Shown: positions 61,125 to 64,000 of the stretch, piece by piece | Position numbering within the stretch: the first letter of the stretch is position 1 | How the letters are laid out: each line of letters starts with the position of its first letter | Origin: Pseudomonadota bacterium | GTDB taxonomy: Bacteria; Bdellovibrionota; UBA1018; CAIMNF01 | DNA: 64,000 bases | NCBI GenBank assembly: GCA_027491115.1 | Contig: JAIXWV010000027.1 | Location: 54,814 to 118,813 of the forward strand | Direction: 5' to 3' | Notes under the pieces: generated by a model | Told to the model about the DNA's origin: nothing | What the model saw: only the letters and a program-made list of their open reading frames with translations | Databases searched by the model: none | Program-made: the position numbers and the translations under genes

Positions 61125-62089
61125 AGATCTTGATCACCGGGGCTTCCGGAGCCATTGCACGATTGGTTGCCGGAGCTCTATCGCCGAAATACGAACTTAC
61201 GGGAGTCGATCCTCGTCCAGCTCCGAGCGAGACCCATTTTCCGGGTGAGTTCGTGATCGCGGATTATCACAGTCGAAAGCTAGATGAGGTTTTTCGCAAT
61301 CATCATTTCGATGCGGTCATGCACCTCGGGCGGATCCGCGAGAGCCAGAAGTATTCCCCACAGTACCGGTTCCAGATGAATGTGGTGGGAACCCAGAAGT
61401 TACTCGATCTGTGTAAGATCGGCGGTGTGAAGAATCTGATTATTTTGAGCACTTACCACGTTTATGGGGCACATAAGTTAAATCCACTGTCATTGACCGA
61501 ATCCGCACCCTTGAGGGCCTCACAGAGTTTTCCAGAGTTGGCGGACGCAGTGGAGCTTGATCATGCGGCCGTGAATTTTATGTGGCGGGAGCGTGAAATC
61601 CGAACCACCATTCTCCGACCGACGAATGTGATCGGAAAACATGTGCGGAACACGATTTGTTCTCTGCTTAGGTCAGGGGTGTGTCCTCGCGTTTTCGGAT
61701 TTGACCCGCTCATGCAGTTTGTGGACGAGAAGGATCTAGCCCGGGCGCTGATCCTCGCGCTTGAGAATCCGATTCCAGGAGTTTTTAACGTGGGTGGAGA
61801 AGGCGTGATTGCACTTTCGCACGCGATCCGCCGTGCAGAGGCTGTTTCGGTTCCGATTCCTCCTCTGGTCTCAGCCTCCTTTGTCAGACTCTTGTCCGAG
61901 ATGAGTGGAATTCCTTTTCCTCCGTATCTGGTGGAGTACTTCAAGTACCCCACGGTGGTGAATGACGACGCTTTCCGTAAGGCTTTTGGATATGTGCCGA
62001 AGGTCAAGACCACGACCAGTTTACGGAACCTTGGACCGATCAGCGAAAGACCGCGGTTGGCGCTGAGTTCCCAAGATGAGTCCGTCTGA
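61121..62089 (+). CDS. Extended SDR (NAD-dependent epimerase-like) without catalytic Tyr-Lys
   Basis: 322 residues. Rossmann motif TGASGAIARL near the N-terminus, then DAVMHLG, the NVVGTQKLLDLC segment, STYHVYG, and LRPTNVIG. The Y-x3-K catalytic pair expected about 25 residues after STYHVYG is not there; the segment reads FPELADAVELDHA. It may therefore bind NAD(P) or a sugar nucleotide without redox turnover. Coupled to the acyltransferase upstream. I recall a comparable SDR/acyltransferase pairing in mycobacteria, which suggests joint work on a lipid. Confidence 0.82.
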   Translation: MKILITGASGAIARLVAGALSPKYELTGVDPRPAPSETHFPGEFVIADYHSRKLDEVFRNHHFDAVMHLGRIRESQKYSPQYRFQMNVVGTQKLLDLCKIGGVKNLIILSTYHVYGAHKLNPLSLTESAPLRASQSFPELADAVELDHAAVNFMWREREIRTTILRPTNVIGKHVRNTICSLLRSGVCPRVFGFDPLMQFVDEKDLARALILALENPIPGVFNVGGEGVIALSHAIRRAEAVSVPIPPLVSASFVRLLSEMSGIPFPPYLVEYFKYPTVVNDDAFRKAFGYVPKVKTTTSLRNLGPISERPRLALSSQDESV

Positions 62090-62093
62090 CTTG

Positions 62094-62279
62094 AACTGCC
62101 CCCTTTGACTTCTCCCGGATGGGTAAGACTGAATTGAAATGGCCCAGAATCCAAGGGGGTCCGAGATGTCTGGCACCCTCCATGAGGAAGTGTTCTGGGT
62201 AAATGTTTAAAAATAATAAAAATATCAAATAGATGAGGGTGGCTTCAGTTTGGCTTAGGAGAAGCAAAAGGGGGCAGTT
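62094..62279. repeat. Intergenic element bounded by inverted repeats (REPIN/MITE-like)
   Basis: A 13-base perfect inverted repeat, AACTGCCCCCTTT (62094-62106) and AAAGGGGGCAGTT (62267-62279), extended to about 22 bases with one gap each side (…CTTCTCC / GGAGAAG…). The ~190-base interior has an AT-rich core (near 62200-62232) and no gene. Terminal repeats of this kind are typical of REP doublets moved in trans. Confidence 0.55.
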
Positions 62280-62328
62280 TGGGGAGATTGGAGTTTATTT
62301 GCGCACCCAGTCATGATACAAGGCTCCC

Positions 62329-63606
62329 GTGAAGTTCTGCATTCCGCCCTTCCTCCGTCTTTGCTTTCTCCTGCCTCTCCTGGCGGTATCGGTTGCCTGC
62401 GGCCAAAAAGGGATGTTCTCGAAGGGGGTGCAACCGGTTCAGATCGATCGGATTCAAGGGCCCGATCGGGCAACACGGATCTCTCAGGCGCGGGTTGCCG
62501 CAGCGAGGGGGGAACTCCGGTGTGACTTCGAGGGGGAATGCCACTCCGCCGTCGCCCTGGTTTCTATAGTGACCGAACAGGGACTGGCCCGATGTAGTGG
62601 CGTTCTGATTTCAGAGAATGAAGTGCTCACCAACGACCATTGTGTCGGAATGAGTCTGAGCGTCGCAGCCCATCCGGGTCGTTTTGAGGACATTCCTTGT
62701 GAGGGAGATGTGTTTGTCAGTTTCGCCGCCACAGGAGATTCGGGAGCGCTCCGTTCAGCGTGCCGGTCGATTCGATTCCGTTCAGGTGAGCGTGGAATCG
62801 GAAGCGTGGACTATGCCGTGATCCAACTGAAGGAGAAAGTGCTTGCTCGCTCTCAGGTCCGGTTTTCGAGGAAGGGCCTCGCGGACGGAGATGAAGTCGG
62901 GATTTTCCGAGTTCAGATGGATGGCGATACGGGATTCGGGGGAACCCAAAGTCGTTTAGAGTGTCAGGCAAGTCACCGTACCTTCGTGTATCCGCAGCTC
63001 GACAGTGCGGACGCTCCGTTGATGACTCTGGGTGATTGCCCGATTGTTCTCGGAAACTCGGGTGCTCCGGTTTTCAATTCATCCGGAGAATTGAGTGGAA
63101 TCATCCAAGGATATTTGGCGGTGAGGAGCAACGAGGAATTGGATCGGGAACTCCGGGATCATCTTCTGGATGGGACATTCGGCCTGACCGGTGTGGCAAC
63201 CCAGGTCCACTGCATCGAGCGGATCGGATCGGATTCTCGTACCACTTGCACAGAACTCCCAACCCTGAAATCGATGAGTGTGACGGAGTTTCTGGCTAAG
63301 TATTTACCGGACAGTCCCGCTGATCTTCCCCAAACCCAAGAGGACTGGAAATGGTACCCGTCTTCTAAAGGGGACGAAGGGTATCGCACTTACCGGTCCG
63401 GACCTGTCTGCGCCTCGATCGAAGCGTTCCACTCCGCTGAAGTGACGTTCCAGTCGGGGATCGATTCGCGTCTGCAGGCGACCTGGAAACGGACCGATGA
63501 AGAAGCTGGGACCACTTTTCTAGGAAAAACGGGAGAGGACGCGGGGCTGGTGCTCTATGGTTCGGGGAACGTCAGCCTCGGGATTCCGGCTTGCCCGGGG
63601 ATTTAA
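62329..63606 (+). CDS. Lipoprotein trypsin-like serine protease
   Basis: 425 residues. Signal peptide with lipobox (LLAVSVAC). S1 protease core: His in VLTNDHCVG, Asp in SVDYAVIQL, Ser in LGNSGAPVF, in the right order and spacing (about residues 106, 164 and 246). The loop residues are V8/glutamyl-endopeptidase-like more than trypsin-like. The last ~120 residues form an additional domain of unknown fold. Many cysteines (about 16) suggest disulphides. Start GTG 62329; the weak TACAAG box six bases upstream could make this leaderless too. The 3' end overlaps the convergent nth gene by 35 bases. Confidence 0.86.
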   Translation: MKFCIPPFLRLCFLLPLLAVSVACGQKGMFSKGVQPVQIDRIQGPDRATRISQARVAAARGELRCDFEGECHSAVALVSIVTEQGLARCSGVLISENEVLTNDHCVGMSLSVAAHPGRFEDIPCEGDVFVSFAATGDSGALRSACRSIRFRSGERGIGSVDYAVIQLKEKVLARSQVRFSRKGLADGDEVGIFRVQMDGDTGFGGTQSRLECQASHRTFVYPQLDSADAPLMTLGDCPIVLGNSGAPVFNSSGELSGIIQGYLAVRSNEELDRELRDHLLDGTFGLTGVATQVHCIERIGSDSRTTCTELPTLKSMSVTEFLAKYLPDSPADLPQTQEDWKWYPSSKGDEGYRTYRSGPVCASIEAFHSAEVTFQSGIDSRLQATWKRTDEEAGTTFLGKTGEDAGLVLYGSGNVSLGIPACPGI

Positions 63607-64000
63607 GATTCAATTCCCTGCAAAGCGGGCAGATCTTGCCGTCACAGGTGCGGGCCCCACAGAATTCCCGCCCGTAAAAAATGATCTGGAGCGAGACCCG
63701 GTTCCAAGTGTCCTCCGGAAAAATCTTTTTCAAATCGGCTTCTGTTTGCTCCACATTCTTGCCCGATGAGAGCTTCCATCGCTTGGCCAGACGGTGGACA
63801 TGCGTGTCGACCGGAAATGCAGGGATATGAAACATCTGGCTCATGACGACCGAAGCGGTTTTGTGTCCGACTCCCGGGAGGGCCTCGAGCTCCTCGAAAG
63901 TTCTGGGCACTTCACCCCCGTGGAGATCGATCAGCATTTGGGAGAGTTTTTTCAGGTTCTTGGCCTTGGTTGGAGCCAATCCGCAAGTCTTGATGAAAGA
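63572..64000 (-). CDS. nth: Endonuclease III, 5' end outside window
   Basis: DNA glycosylase/AP lyase for oxidised pyrimidines. The frame is open to the window edge, so the N-terminal part is missing. The visible 142 residues include the helix-hairpin-helix LPGVGHKTASVVM with the catalytic Lys, and FPVDTHVHRLAKR with the catalytic Asp. The C-terminal [4Fe-4S] site is altered: cysteines are spaced C-x4-C-x4-C-x2-C (FCGARTCDGKICPLC) rather than C-x6-C-x2-C-x5-C. The tail overlaps the protease gene on the other strand. Confidence 0.93.
   Translation of the reverse strand, partial: SFIKTCGLAPTKAKNLKKLSQMLIDLHGGEVPRTFEELEALPGVGHKTASVVMSQMFHIPAFPVDTHVHRLAKRWKLSSGKNVEQTEADLKKIFPEDTWNRVSLQIIFYGREFCGARTCDGKICPLCRELNLKSPGKPESRG

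Overview
The window is a dense, mostly single-copy chromosomal segment of a Gram-negative bacterium. I see no rRNA or tRNA gene, no CRISPR array, no prophage and no transposase. The LPS heptose epimerase (hldD), an O-antigen ligase-type protein, many lipoboxes, an outer-membrane barrel and several secreted or lipoprotein peptidases point to a diderm. The gene set and the trmD / PF09936-type methyltransferase / rplS order suggest Bdellovibrionota or a related former deltaproteobacterial lineage. That placement is inference; no 16S gene is present.

Layout. 0-3.3 kb: polA (5' end off the window) and a coupled gene of unknown function. 3.3-10.2 kb, minus strand: a 1369-residue Ig-repeat/LamG lipoprotein, a GT39-type glycosyltransferase and an aminotransferase. 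10.3-16.3 kb: a receiver protein with a ribbon-helix-helix-like tail, 2-oxoacid dehydrogenase E1 alpha and beta, a lipocalin, Mrp, HldD and a methyltransferase. 16.3-22.5 kb: an exonuclease, a fatty-acid hydroxylase, the ribosome/tRNA cluster rpsP-khpA-trmD-methyltransferase-rplS-rnhB (no rimM), asparaginase and SlyD. 22.5-28.6 kb, minus strand: an FNR-like regulator, O-antigen ligase, a fused amino-acid ABC transporter, maleylacetoacetate isomerase plus FAH hydrolase, and an HU protein. 28.6-37.2 kb: small envelope and accessory genes, a lipoprotein metalloprotease, a GcvH-like protein and a C11 peptidase. 37.3-41.0 kb: the nucleoside-catabolism operon deoC-deoB-deoA-cdd. 41.0-50.9 kb: RNase E/G with a long leader, prmA, a possible permuted papain-fold protein, an M19 dipeptidase, a peptide-binding protein and thrS. 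50.8-60.1 kb: a signalling region with HD-GYP, CheY, PilZ and cheA-cheW-cheR-cheB. 60.2-64 kb: acyltransferase plus SDR, a repeat-bounded spacer, a trypsin-like lipoprotein and nth (5' end off the window).

Most unusual. The chemotaxis operon contains CheR fused to a complete receiver and to what looks like a catalytically dead CheB methylesterase domain. It is followed by a normal CheB whose N-terminus resembles a decayed CheD. Nearby c-di-GMP proteins are also odd: an HD-GYP protein with a dead receiver and a PilZ protein with a histone-H1-like tail. A second theme is gene starts: at least seven genes have promoter-like hexamers placed so that transcription would begin at, or within a few bases of, the start codon (leaderless mRNA). 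A third is intrinsic terminators that abut or lie inside the next gene (trmD, rnhB, FAH). RNase E/G carries an insert of about 250 residues in its S1 domain.
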